Assembly (NCBI GenBank): GCA_017400025.1
Contig: JAFQAF010000093.1
Coordinates: forward strand, 1 to 5,769
Length of the DNA: 5,769 bases
Reading direction: 5' to 3'
From: Oscillospiraceae bacterium
GTDB taxonomy: Bacteria > Bacillota_A > Clostridia > Oscillospirales > Ruminococcaceae
Positions 1 to 5,599 of the stretch are shown in pieces. The notes beneath the pieces are model-generated. The model saw only the letters and a list, made by a program, of their open reading frames with translations. It made no database searches and had not been told where the DNA came from. The stretch's first letter is position 1. Each line of letters opens with the position of its first letter. The position numbers and the translations under genes are program-made.

Positions 1-976
1 GATTATAGGTGCAATCTGAAATATCTGCTGTATGTGTATGCGCGATAAATGCACCTACGCTTACAGCCGGATCATTTATAATCATTCTGGTCTGTGAATG
101 GCAGTTTTCTATTGTACCATCGGCAATAAGGCCTGCAAAACCGCCCACATCTCTTATACTGTCCAGATTCACACTTGGGATAAAAGCTGTAACACTGCCG
201 AAAGAAGCACAGTTTTTTATAAGAAGGTCATATTCCGTTGCACTGTCAGAATAACCCAGAAAGCCGCCTATATACCAGCAGCCGCTGATATCCACGTCTG
301 CAGTGCAGTTTTCGATATATGCATCGCCGTTTATCCTGCCGATAAAACCCCCGCTGCACAGAATGGCAGACATACTGCCGCTGACGTGGCAGTTTTCTGC
401 TGTGCCGGCAAAGTACCCTGCAAGACCGCCCACAGAGGGACTGTAATAGGCATTTTTTCCTATGCCGTCTATAGTGAGGTTTTCTATATTGAGGTTTCTG
501 ATTACTGCATTTTCCCCGGTAACGCCAAAAAAGCCAAGAGCTTCGTGGCCGTTTTTGCCCTCGGCATCACCGCCATAATCTATAGAAAGATTTTTAACGG
601 AATAACCCTGGCCATCAAAAACGCTGTAAAAGCCCGGGCCTTCCCATACATTCCCGTTATAAAAAGCTGTGCCTATGGGTACAAATCCCTCTGTGCCGGA
701 CATATCAATATTATTTGTGAGGACATATTTTATCCTTGAATAATCCTTGTCCCCTTCTCCATAGGTATGGGAAAGCTGCAGTAAATCTTCCGGTGTGGAT
801 ATTGTAATTACTGTGTACTCTGTTTCCTCCGGCCGGCTGGGCGGGCAGAGTGTTTCTGCCGGTGCAGGTGAAGGCGTTGCCGCAGCTGTGCCGCTGTCCG
901 GCTCTGGGGTGTCGCCACAGCCTGTCATTGACAGCGCAAAAACAAAAGCCAGCAGCAATTTTATAGCTTTATTCAT
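1..976 (-). CDS. GLUG-repeat surface lipoprotein, C-terminus cut by window edge
   Basis: The reading frame is open from ATG at 976 to the left edge: 325 codons, with no stop seen. The start has a GGAGG-type ribosome binding site 7 bases upstream. Residues 1-20 form a lipoprotein signal peptide: Lys3 and Lys6, a hydrophobic core, then LSMTGC with Cys20 as the likely lipidated residue. A Thr/Pro/Ala/Glu-rich linker follows (about 21-53), then a domain with the phrases NNIDMSG, FVPIG and FDGQGYSVKNL (about 55-170). These are typical of the region before GLUG repeats in exported Firmicute proteins. At least five GLUG-type repeats follow, with GGLAG, GGFIG, GGFLG, GGFAG and a weaker GAFIA at about 183, 209, 237, 278 and 308. 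Each is followed by an N-C or D-C pair (Cys196, 224, 256, 292, 322). The family suggests a right-handed beta-helix-like surface protein. The ligand or role is unknown; adhesion or envelope function is only inference. It is a separate unit from the operon to its right. Confidence 0.88.
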   Translation of the reverse strand, partial: MNKAIKLLLAFVFALSMTGCGDTPEPDSGTAAATPSPAPAETLCPPSRPEETEYTVITISTPEDLLQLSHTYGEGDKDYSRIKYVLTNNIDMSGTEGFVPIGTAFYNGNVWEGPGFYSVFDGQGYSVKNLSIDYGGDAEGKNGHEALGFFGVTGENAVIRNLNIENLTIDGIGKNAYYSPSVGGLAGYFAGTAENCHVSGSMSAILCSGGFIGRINGDAYIENCTADVDISGCWYIGGFLGYSDSATEYDLLIKNCASFGSVTAFIPSVNLDSIRDVGGFAGLIADGTIENCHSQTRMIINDPAVSVGAFIAHTHTADISDCTYN

Positions 977-983
977 ATATCTG

Positions 984-1037
984 CCTCCTTTTTACATATC
1001 TCATTTTAATTTTAACATTATTAAAAATCTGTGACAA
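984..1037 (-). promoter_or_regulatory. Extended -10 promoter and ribosome binding site of the lipoprotein gene
   Basis: Read on the minus strand, a -35 box TTGTCA (1032-1037) is followed by a 17-base spacer and a -10 box TAAAAT (1009-1014). A TGT immediately upstream of the -10 box makes it an extended -10. Transcription would begin near 1002, giving a leader of about 25 bases that holds the GGAGG-type ribosome binding site (984-989). It lies downstream of the operon terminator, so the lipoprotein gene is probably expressed independently. The assignment rests on visual consensus matching only. Confidence 0.65.
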
Positions 1038-1061
1038 CTGTATTATATGTATATCACAGAT
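1027..1061. repeat. 8-bp perfect inverted repeat overlapping the lipoprotein promoter -35 box
   Basis: ATCTGTGA at 1027-1034 is matched by its reverse complement TCACAGAT at 1054-1061, separated by 19 bases. The promoter-proximal arm overlaps the -35 box at 1032-1037. Half-sites about 27 bp centre to centre (between two and three helical turns) could bind a dimeric or tetrameric regulator, but no matching regulator is in the window. A chance repeat in AT-rich DNA is possible. Confidence 0.4.
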
Positions 1062-1080
1062 ATTTCATTTTTAACATATA

Positions 1081-1105
1081 AAAAGGCAGGGTTTCCCCTG
1101 CCTTT
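1081..1105 (-). terminator. Intrinsic terminator ending the seven-gene minus-strand operon
   Basis: A perfect 10-bp stem (1082-1091 paired with 1096-1105) closes a four-base loop that reads GAAA on the minus strand, a stable GNRA-type tetraloop. The minus-strand 3' arm ends in CCTTTTTATAT, giving the short U tract. It begins 16 bases after the stop codon of the 117-residue gene and separates the operon from the lipoprotein gene. The plus-strand reading has a poorer T run, and no plus-strand gene is nearby. Confidence 0.88.
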
Positions 1106-1121
1106 ATCAATTATATCAGTA

Positions 1122-1475
1122 TTATTCGCCTTCACAAGGTGTGAAAAGATGGTCGTTTGGAATAATTTCGCCTTCATCTTCAAAGAAAATGTTTTTGTAT
1201 TTAACAAAATCTTCCACGTCCATATTCAGTGTAAAGCCTGTGGCACCGCGTGCTTCACCGTAAGCAACGGAAGCGCGGATAAGTCCGTCCAAGAACTGGC
1301 CGCTTGGAGCAAGAATATCCAGCATAGTGGTAACGTCCCCGTCTATTCTGAACAGTGACCAGCCAAAAAGGTCGCCGCCATCTGAAAGAATATAGCCATC
1401 CATTTCACCTTCAAATCTGCCGTTGTTCAGCAGTTCAAGAACATCATATTCTTCAATAGGTTTCATTGTATACAT
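1122..1475 (-). CDS. Conserved-looking hypothetical protein, 117 aa, weakly GNAT-like
   Basis: I cannot assign this gene firmly. The ATG at 1475 is preceded by GAGG at 8 bases, embedded in the last codons of the upstream rRNA pseudouridine synthase gene. The next in-frame Met (1466) would lie too far from that site. Only 3 bases separate the two genes, so they are probably translationally coupled. The protein is acidic. Residues 27-57 read like three successive beta strands separated by turns (GYILSDGG, GWSLFRIDGD, TTMLDILAP), and residues 60-77 resemble a helix (LDGLIRASVAYGEARGA). This strand-strand-strand-helix order, with an Arg/Gly-rich helix end, resembles a short GNAT acetyltransferase core. 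The usual acetyl-CoA-binding Q/R-x-x-G-x-G/A loop is not clear, so it may be degenerate or non-catalytic. The C-terminus is LFTPCEGE. It is the last gene before the terminator. Being a real gene is far surer than the fold. Confidence 0.8.
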   Translation of the reverse strand: MYTMKPIEEYDVLELLNNGRFEGEMDGYILSDGGDLFGWSLFRIDGDVTTMLDILAPSGQFLDGLIRASVAYGEARGATGFTLNMDVEDFVKYKNIFFEDEGEIIPNDHLFTPCEGE

Positions 1476-1478
1476 AGT

Positions 1479-2246
1479 TTAATCCTCGTTTCTTCTTGCT
1501 CTTTTCTGTCTTGCAGCCTTTGTAGCAGCATTTTTCAGCGCTATGATTTCTGCAGGTTTCAGTTCTCTGTATTTGCCCGGTGCCAGCATACCCAGCTTTA
1601 CAGGGCCAACAGATTTTCTGGAAAGACGTGCCACCTGCAGGCCCACAGCTTCGCACATGCGGCGGATCTGGCGATTTTTGCCTTCACGGATTGTCATTTC
1701 CATTACTGTTCTTTCGTCTTCTTCTGCAACTACACGAATGATTGCAGGCAGTGTTCTGCTGCCGTCATCAAGATAAACGCCGTCTGTCAGTGCGATAATC
1801 TGTTCTTCGCTTGCCTTTGGATGTACTGTAACACGGTACATTTTTGCAACGTGATGTGAAGGGTGTGTCAGCATATTTGCCAGTTCGCCGTCGTTTGTCA
1901 TCAGCAGCATGCCTTCACTGTCTTTGTCCAGACGGCCTACAGGATAAACTCTTTCAGGGATATCTGAAATCAGTTCCATAACTGTTTTTCTGCCGCGGTC
2001 ATCACGGGCTGTTGTGATATATCCACGCGGTTTGTGCAGGATGTAGTATTTGTATTCTTTTTTCTTTGATGGGCGGATTGTCTGTCCGTCTACGGACAGC
2101 ACGTCTGTGGCCATATCCATTTTGTCACCCAGTTTTACAGGGCGGCCGTTCAGTTTTACACGGCCTTCCAGAATAATCTGTTCTGCCCGGCGGCGGGAAC
2201 AGAGGCCCATATCAGACATAGCTTTCTGTATCCTTGTATCTCTCAT
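1479..2246 (-). CDS. rluB: 23S rRNA pseudouridine synthase, RsuA/RluB/E/F family
   Basis: This 255-residue protein isomerises a uridine in rRNA to pseudouridine; by family and context, RluB acts on 23S rRNA near the peptidyl-transferase centre. An N-terminal S4 RNA-binding domain occupies about residues 3-48 (RIQKAMSDMGLCSRRRAEQI, then a VKLNGRPV turn). The catalytic domain starts at the LHKPRGY motif (70-76). The catalytic Asp is Asp107 in GRLDKDSEGMLLMTNDG, and the family motif EGKNRQIRRM is at 188-197. The C-terminus is a basic tail (ATKAARQKRARRNED). Length and motifs are normal and intact. The ATG at 2246 has a GGAG site 5 bases upstream. It lies 28 bases after the GerW-family gene and 3 bases before the 117-residue gene. 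In Bacillus subtilis rluB is also near scpA-scpB, which supports RluB over RsuA, but the exact target base is inferred. Confidence 0.93.
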   Translation of the reverse strand: MRDTRIQKAMSDMGLCSRRRAEQIILEGRVKLNGRPVKLGDKMDMATDVLSVDGQTIRPSKKKEYKYYILHKPRGYITTARDDRGRKTVMELISDIPERVYPVGRLDKDSEGMLLMTNDGELANMLTHPSHHVAKMYRVTVHPKASEEQIIALTDGVYLDDGSRTLPAIIRVVAEEDERTVMEMTIREGKNRQIRRMCEAVGLQVARLSRKSVGPVKLGMLAPGKYRELKPAEIIALKNAATKAARQKRARRNED

Positions 2247-2274
2247 TTTTTCTCCGTTTATATTGTTCTGTCAG

Positions 2275-2691
2275 TTAAAATGTTGTTGCTTCTTCATCAG
2301 CTGGCTGAATGTTTGCTGATTTTTTGTCGCCTTTGATAAGATTTTCCAGTTTGTCGATTACTTCAGGCATCATATTGATAAGACGGTCTATAGTCCGGTT
2401 GCCCTCAGCCACCTGCATAAACTTTACAGATGTGCCGTTTACAACAAGAAAGCCTACCGGAGTGATTGATGCGCCGGATGATGCAGCACCGCCGAAAAGT
2501 TCTTTCTGCTTTTCTGTGGCAAAATCTGTACCGCCCGAAACAAAGCCGAAGGTTATTTTGGAAACTGGTATTATTGTAGTACCTGCTTCTGTTGTGATTG
2601 GTGTACCGATAACTGTATTGGAATCCACCAGTTCACGCATTTTGCCAAGAGTGCCTGCCATAAGTTCATTAATTGAATTCTGTCTGTCCAT
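2275..2691 (-). CDS. gerW: GerW/YtfJ family sporulation-associated protein
   Basis: A 138-residue soluble protein with the hallmark core of the YtfJ/GerW family: VIGTPIT (27-33), GTTIIPVSKITFGF (37-50), a glycine-rich stretch FGGAASSGA (66-74) and SITPVGFLVV (75-84). In Bacillus subtilis the family member is a sporulation protein linked to spore germination; its biochemistry is not settled. The Gly-rich loop is poorer in glycine than the usual GGGSGGG type. The C-terminal tail is hydrophilic (GDKKSANIQPADEEATTF). The ATG at 2691 has AAGGAG 7 bases upstream and overlaps the end of the DUF2953 gene by 23 bases, so the two are likely translationally coupled. The same pair (ytfI-ytfJ) is adjacent in B. 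subtilis. Many intestinal Clostridia that rarely or never sporulate also carry this family, so its presence does not prove sporulation. Confidence 0.92.
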   Translation of the reverse strand: MDRQNSINELMAGTLGKMRELVDSNTVIGTPITTEAGTTIIPVSKITFGFVSGGTDFATEKQKELFGGAASSGASITPVGFLVVNGTSVKFMQVAEGNRTIDRLINMMPEVIDKLENLIKGDKKSANIQPADEEATTF

Positions 2692-3376
2692 TTATAATCT
2701 CCTTTTCTGTTACGTCCGGGGACTTTTTATTGTTTTCTGTAATCTGTGTATACTGGGTATATGCAAAATATGCCGCTGCCAGCAGCAAAACCGGGCTGGC
2801 GGTTATCTTGCAGTAAAAATAAAGTGCTTCACTGTATCTGCCGGCAAAGTCCGCCACAAATACAGGGCTTTTATAATACAGCTGCAGATGTTTCTGCAGA
2901 AATGTATTCAGTGAGTAAAATGCTGATGTAACAGCGCCGTAGGTCTGCTGGGTTTTAAGTACATCAGCTGTATGGATTGGTATTGTAAAGGAAACATCAC
3001 GGAATTTTATGGCACCGAAAACACGTTTCATAATACCTTTTGCAGCAGAAACCACCTGTTTTATCAGGTCAAAGGAAAACTGCAGGTCTGCAAGGGGGTT
3101 CTGCTTTTTATTTTCAGCACCGCCATTTTCATTGCCGGTGCTCTGTTTTTCTTCCTTCTGCTGTTTTTTCTTTCCCGATGCCAGCCTGGATATGAAATCC
3201 GGCACAGGGTAAACCCTTATTCTGAAAAAAGCCAGATTCACCTGTGCTGTAAAACCCTCTGCCTTTGAATATTCCAGCCAGAAATGGCGCGGAACAAATA
3301 TTATCCACAGCAGAAGCAGCAATACAGCCAGCAGCAGCCAGCCGGTAGCAGCCAGTATTTTAAGCAATACCGTCAT
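2669..3376 (-). CDS. DUF2953 (YtfI-like) membrane protein
   Basis: Length is 235 residues from the ATG at 3376. An in-frame ATG two codons upstream (3382) is only 2-4 bases from the AGAGGA ribosome binding site, whereas 3376 has about 8-9 bases, so I prefer 3376. Residues 4-27 are a very hydrophobic, Leu-rich transmembrane segment. A beta-type segment follows (FWLEYSKAEGFTAQVNLAFF), then a Lys/Gln/Glu/Asn-rich low-complexity linker (about 66-94). The conserved-looking C-terminal half includes RDVSFTIPIHTADVLKTQQTYG (split in the text by the family's T-x-D/T-A turn) and a second hydrophobic stretch (about 193-206). The family is found in spore-forming Firmicutes, usually beside gerW/ytfJ, and its function is unknown. 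Here it overlaps scpB by about 17 bases and gerW by 23, so its expression is tied to both. The family call rests on context, length and membrane layout. Confidence 0.82.
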   Translation of the reverse strand: MTVLLKILAATGWLLLAVLLLLLWIIFVPRHFWLEYSKAEGFTAQVNLAFFRIRVYPVPDFISRLASGKKKQQKEEKQSTGNENGGAENKKQNPLADLQFSFDLIKQVVSAAKGIMKRVFGAIKFRDVSFTIPIHTADVLKTQQTYGAVTSAFYSLNTFLQKHLQLYYKSPVFVADFAGRYSEALYFYCKITASPVLLLAAAYFAYTQYTQITENNKKSPDVTEKEIINGQTEFN

Positions 3377-3935
3377 CGTCATCTTCCTCTAAAGATAAAT
3401 CGTCAGTGGACATCTGCCCTTCTTTTTCCACCTTTACCTTTGGCAGTTCCGCCAGGCTGTTAAGGGAAAAGCTGCGCAGGAACACATCTGTGGTTTTGTA
3501 ACTGAGAGGGCGGCCCGGAATATCCAGGCGGCCAGCTTCCTCTATGAGATTTCTCTCCAGCAGTGTCTTTACGCTGGAGGTGGAATCCACACCGCGCACC
3601 TGTTCGATAAAAGCACGGGAAACCGGCTGGTTGTATGCAATTATAGCCAGCGTTTCCATTGCCGCATTGGAAAGCGGGGTGTTCTTTTTGACGCTGAGGG
3701 CCTTGTAAACTATATCCGCTGTATCCGGTGCTGTGGTAAAAGCAACGCTGTCTGTATTTGATACCACAATCACACCGCTGCCGTCGTGATTGTACTTTTC
3801 TTTCAGCATATCAATTATATACATCAGCTGCTTTTCGTCCACTTCAAGTATATTCATCAAAGCTTCCAGAGAGATGCCTTCACCTGCGGCGAAAATAACA
3901 GCCTCTGCAGCTTTTACACTCTGATTTATTGTCAT
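3360..3935 (-). CDS. scpB: Segregation and condensation protein ScpB
   Basis: ScpB forms a dimer that binds the kleisin ScpA and, with SMC, makes the bacterial condensin that compacts and segregates chromosomes in the cytoplasm. The 191-residue protein has the family's two winged-helix domains. The first spans about residues 5-80 (VKAAEAVIFAAGEGISLEAL at its start) and the second about 86-160. The signature LSNAAMETLAIIAYNQPVSR (88-107) continues into EQVRGVDS, and a GRPLSYKTTDVFLRSFSL strand-turn-helix is at 141-158. The C-terminus is an acidic tail, DDLSLEEDDDDGIA. Its ATG overlaps the scpA stop in an ATGA arrangement, implying coupled translation and near 1:1 supply. The AAGGA site is about 10-11 bases upstream, rather far, which fits reliance on coupling. 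Length is close to the family norm and all signatures are intact. Confidence 0.97.
   Translation of the reverse strand: MTINQSVKAAEAVIFAAGEGISLEALMNILEVDEKQLMYIIDMLKEKYNHDGSGVIVVSNTDSVAFTTAPDTADIVYKALSVKKNTPLSNAAMETLAIIAYNQPVSRAFIEQVRGVDSTSSVKTLLERNLIEEAGRLDIPGRPLSYKTTDVFLRSFSLNSLAELPKVKVEKEGQMSTDDLSLEEDDDDGIA
3376..3389 (-). promoter_or_regulatory. Ribosome binding site and start region of the DUF2953 gene, inside scpB
   Basis: On the minus strand AGAGGA is followed by AGATGACGATG, which contains two in-frame ATGs. The second ATG (ending the region at 3376) has about 8-9 bases of spacing from the binding site, and the first (3382) only 2-4. The site is embedded in the codons for the acidic tail of ScpB (Leu-Glu-Glu-Asp), so the same bases encode the tail and recruit the ribosome for the next gene. 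Confidence 0.6.
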
Positions 3936-4642
3936 TGGTTATTTTTTTCCTTTCGGATTAATTCCAGGCCGCCTTTTTCGTCCACTGTAATCCTGTGGGC
4001 GCGTACAAGTTCCAGCACTGCAAGAAACATGGCCACTGCCTCACTGCGGGTTTTCATGCCTTCAAATGCGGCGTGAACGCTGGTCACATTTCTTTTTATC
4101 ATACCTTTGAGAAGGGTGTATATTTTTGATGCAACAGACACAACCGGTGCGGTAACAATAGGCTCAAAGCGCTGTACGGCAGGCGGTGTTCTGTTAAGGC
4201 TTCTGTCCCGCAGGCGGGCGTAGCCTTTTATAAGGTCATCCACAGGATGAACAATTGAATAAGTATAATCCTCTTTTATCTCCACGGCCGGGCGCAGGAA
4301 AAGGCTGTCGCCGATAAAGCGGTCTCGCAGCATCTGTGCGGCACGCTTTGCCCGGGAGTATTCTATCAGCTGGCCCTGCAGCTCTGCCTTCAGCTTTTCG
4401 CCTTCGTCATCCTTGGGCAGAAGATACACTGATTTAAGGTAAACAAGCCTTGCAGCCATATCAATAAACTCACTGGCGGAATCAAGGTCTGTTTCTTCAG
4501 AGGCATTGATAACAGCCAGATACTGGTTGATGATGGTGATAATCTCCACATCAGCAATGCTCATCTTGTTTTTGGATATAAGCACCAGCAGCAGATCAAG
4601 AGGACCTTCAAAATCTTCTATTTTATAATTTATCCGGATCAT
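3932..4642 (-). CDS. scpA: Segregation and condensation protein ScpA (kleisin)
   Basis: ScpA is the kleisin subunit bridging the two heads of an SMC dimer and recruiting ScpB. The 236-residue protein has the N-terminal family signature FEGPLDLLLVLISKNKM (11-27), which belongs to the helical domain contacting the SMC neck. The helix EFIDMAARLVYLKSVYLLP follows (58-76). A central region of about 100-180 would include the ScpB-binding segment. A C-terminal winged helix follows, with TRSEAVAMFLAVLELVR (198-214), which contacts the SMC head cap. The ATG at 4642 has AAGGAG 5 bases upstream, overlapping the stop codon of the protease gene; the intergenic gap is 9 bases. The 4-base overlap with scpB is the usual arrangement. 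No smc gene is in the window. Confidence 0.97.
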   Translation of the reverse strand: MIRINYKIEDFEGPLDLLLVLISKNKMSIADVEIITIINQYLAVINASEETDLDSASEFIDMAARLVYLKSVYLLPKDDEGEKLKAELQGQLIEYSRAKRAAQMLRDRFIGDSLFLRPAVEIKEDYTYSIVHPVDDLIKGYARLRDRSLNRTPPAVQRFEPIVTAPVVSVASKIYTLLKGMIKRNVTSVHAAFEGMKTRSEAVAMFLAVLELVRAHRITVDEKGGLELIRKEKNNQ

Positions 4643-4651
4643 CTGCGCTCC

Positions 4652-5314
4652 TTAGAGAATTATTCTGAAAATAATGTCCACAAAAAATGTGAGCTTGTTG
4701 AGGACAAAATAAATGATACCATTAAGGAAAGACAGAGGGCCGTCAAAAAATCCCAGCCACAGCAAAACAAATACACCTATAAAAATATACTGTTCATACT
4801 GCATAATTTTGAAATAGTATTTGTCGCTGAGGAAATAGTTGAAAATTCTGGAACCATCAAAAGGCGGGAATGGCATAAGGTTAAAAATAGCCAGGGAAAT
4901 ATTTGTACTGCACATTACAATGAAAACTGTATACAGTGTCCCCATCACATAGCCAAAACCGGTAAGGTTACCCATGTAAAGAATTATTTTTGCAATTATA
5001 AGGCTTACTGCAGCCAGTATAAGATTTGATACAGGGCCTGCAGCTGCTGTAATAGCCATGCCTTTTTTCCTGTCATCAAAGTTCATAGGGTTTACCGGCA
5101 CAGGTTTTGCCCAGCCAATGCCTGTCAGCACAAGGGCAATACAGCCCATAAGGTCAAAATGAGCCATCGGGTTAAGGGTAAGTCTGCCTTTGTATCGGCC
5201 GGTAGGGTCTCCCAGTCTGTCTGCAACCCATGCGTGGGCGGCTTCGTGTACAGGGATAGTTGTAAATAAAACTATAATACGTACTATAGTTGTAAACGGG
5301 TCAAGTCTAAGCAT
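4652..5314 (-). CDS. M50-family membrane metalloprotease, site-2 protease-like (YwhC type)
   Basis: A polytopic zinc protease expected to cleave substrates within the membrane. Counting from the ATG at 5314 (220 residues), the zinc-binding and catalytic motif HEAAH is at 23-27, inside the first hydrophobic segment (IVRIIVLFTTIPVHEAAHAW). The third zinc ligand is Asp153 in NLMPFPPFDG (145-154). Other family marks are LTLNPMAHFDLMG (46-58), GWAKPVPVNP (67-76) and AAAGPVSNL (90-98). About five to six hydrophobic segments are visible. There is no PDZ domain, so it belongs to the short Firmicute group rather than RseP. Substrates are unknown. An in-frame TTG at 5332 could extend the protein by six residues, but it overlaps the GAGGAG ribosome binding site (5325-5330) and coincides with the predicted transcription start, so I reject it. 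This is the first gene of the operon, 9 bases ahead of scpA; that linkage is common in Clostridia. Confidence 0.94.
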   Translation of the reverse strand: MLRLDPFTTIVRIIVLFTTIPVHEAAHAWVADRLGDPTGRYKGRLTLNPMAHFDLMGCIALVLTGIGWAKPVPVNPMNFDDRKKGMAITAAAGPVSNLILAAVSLIIAKIILYMGNLTGFGYVMGTLYTVFIVMCSTNISLAIFNLMPFPPFDGSRIFNYFLSDKYYFKIMQYEQYIFIGVFVLLWLGFFDGPLSFLNGIIYFVLNKLTFFVDIIFRIIL

Positions 5315-5324
5315 ATTTTCATTT

Positions 5325-5367
5325 CTCCTCAAACTATTATTATATTGGTTTATGTGTTTTTTTTCAA
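5325..5367 (-). promoter_or_regulatory. Main sigma-A-type promoter and ribosome binding site of the protease-scpAB operon
   Basis: On the minus strand TTGAAA (5362-5367), a 17-base spacer and a perfect TATAAT (5339-5344) precede the operon. Transcription would start near 5332, giving a leader of only about 18 bases containing GAGGAG (5325-5330), 10 bases before the ATG at 5314. An initiator at 5332 would leave no leader, which supports the shorter protease start. Confidence 0.78.
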
Positions 5368-5400
5368 GTCTATATTTATATTACATTTATAAACAGCAGT

Positions 5401-5428
5401 ATAATATGATTATGTGATGGTTTTTCAA
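5401..5428 (-). promoter_or_regulatory. Possible second, upstream promoter of the operon
   Basis: On the minus strand TTGAAA (5423-5428) is separated by 16 bases from TATTAT (5401-5406), about 62 bases upstream of the main promoter. It would add a short AT-rich leader. In DNA this AT-rich such matches arise easily, so it is only a candidate. Confidence 0.35.
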
Positions 5429-5445
5429 AATAAAAGTGCATTATT

Positions 5446-5457
5446 AAAAAATTTTTT
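5446..5457. repeat. A6T6 palindromic tract between divergent promoters
   Basis: Six A followed by six T form a self-complementary tract in the middle of the divergent intergenic region. A-tracts of this type bend DNA, and A/T-rich tracts upstream of promoters can act as UP elements for RNA polymerase. It lies about 20 bases upstream of the distal rpmB promoter candidate. The function is inferred. Confidence 0.35.
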
Positions 5458-5477
5458 GACTTTTTGTAAAATTTTAC

Positions 5478-5506
5478 TTGATATTATTGTTTATTTGTGC
5501 TAAACT
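5478..5506 (+). promoter_or_regulatory. Candidate distal promoter of rpmB
   Basis: TTGATA (5478-5483), a 17-base spacer and TAAACT (5501-5506), preceded by TGC, which gives an extended -10. It faces rpmB and would start transcription near 5513, upstream of the proximal promoter. Tandem promoters are common for ribosomal protein genes; the match is moderate. Confidence 0.42.
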
Positions 5507-5536
5507 AATTGAGCAATTAAAAATGTCTGTTTACTA

Positions 5537-5590
5537 TTGCAAAATGGTGAACAATCTGTTATAATGATATAGTTATCAAATTTTAGGAGG
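5537..5590 (+). promoter_or_regulatory. Proximal promoter and ribosome binding site of rpmB
   Basis: TTGCAA (5537-5542), a 17-base spacer and a perfect TATAAT (5560-5565) with TGT directly upstream, an extended -10. Transcription would start near 5572. The leader of about 28 bases carries AGGAGG (5585-5590), 9 bases before the ATG at 5600. This strong set fits a highly expressed ribosomal protein gene. Confidence 0.75.
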
Positions 5591-5599
5591 TGCAACAGA

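Noticed and set aside
98..739. Long plus-strand open frame of 213 codons
   Set aside because: It lies fully antisense to the lipoprotein gene, has low-complexity composition without recognisable motifs, and has no good ribosome binding site. The minus-strand frame has a signal peptide, lipobox and repeats.
795..1358. Plus-strand open frames at 795-1034 and 1047-1358
   Set aside because: They run antisense to the lipoprotein start and the 117-residue gene and cross their promoter and terminator; no family features are visible.
1453..1656. Minus-strand frame of 67 codons
   Set aside because: It is an out-of-frame reading inside the end of rluB, whose own frame has intact motifs.
2309..2914. 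Plus-strand open frame of 201 codons
   Set aside because: It is antisense to gerW and the DUF2953 gene, which have recognisable family cores, good ribosome binding sites and operon spacing.
3307..3354. GCAGC/CAGCAG-rich stretch resembling a short tandem repeat
   Set aside because: It is the codon run for the Leu/Ala-rich first membrane segment of the DUF2953 protein (repeated CTG and GCT codons), not an independent repeat.
5190..5417. Plus-strand frame of 75 codons in the promoter region
   Set aside because: It overlaps the N-terminal coding part of the protease and its promoter, and has no features of a real protein.
5456..5487. TTGACT followed by TATTAT as an rpmB promoter
   Set aside because: The spacing is 20 bases, too long for a sigma-A promoter; the nearby TTGATA-17-TAAACT pair fits better.
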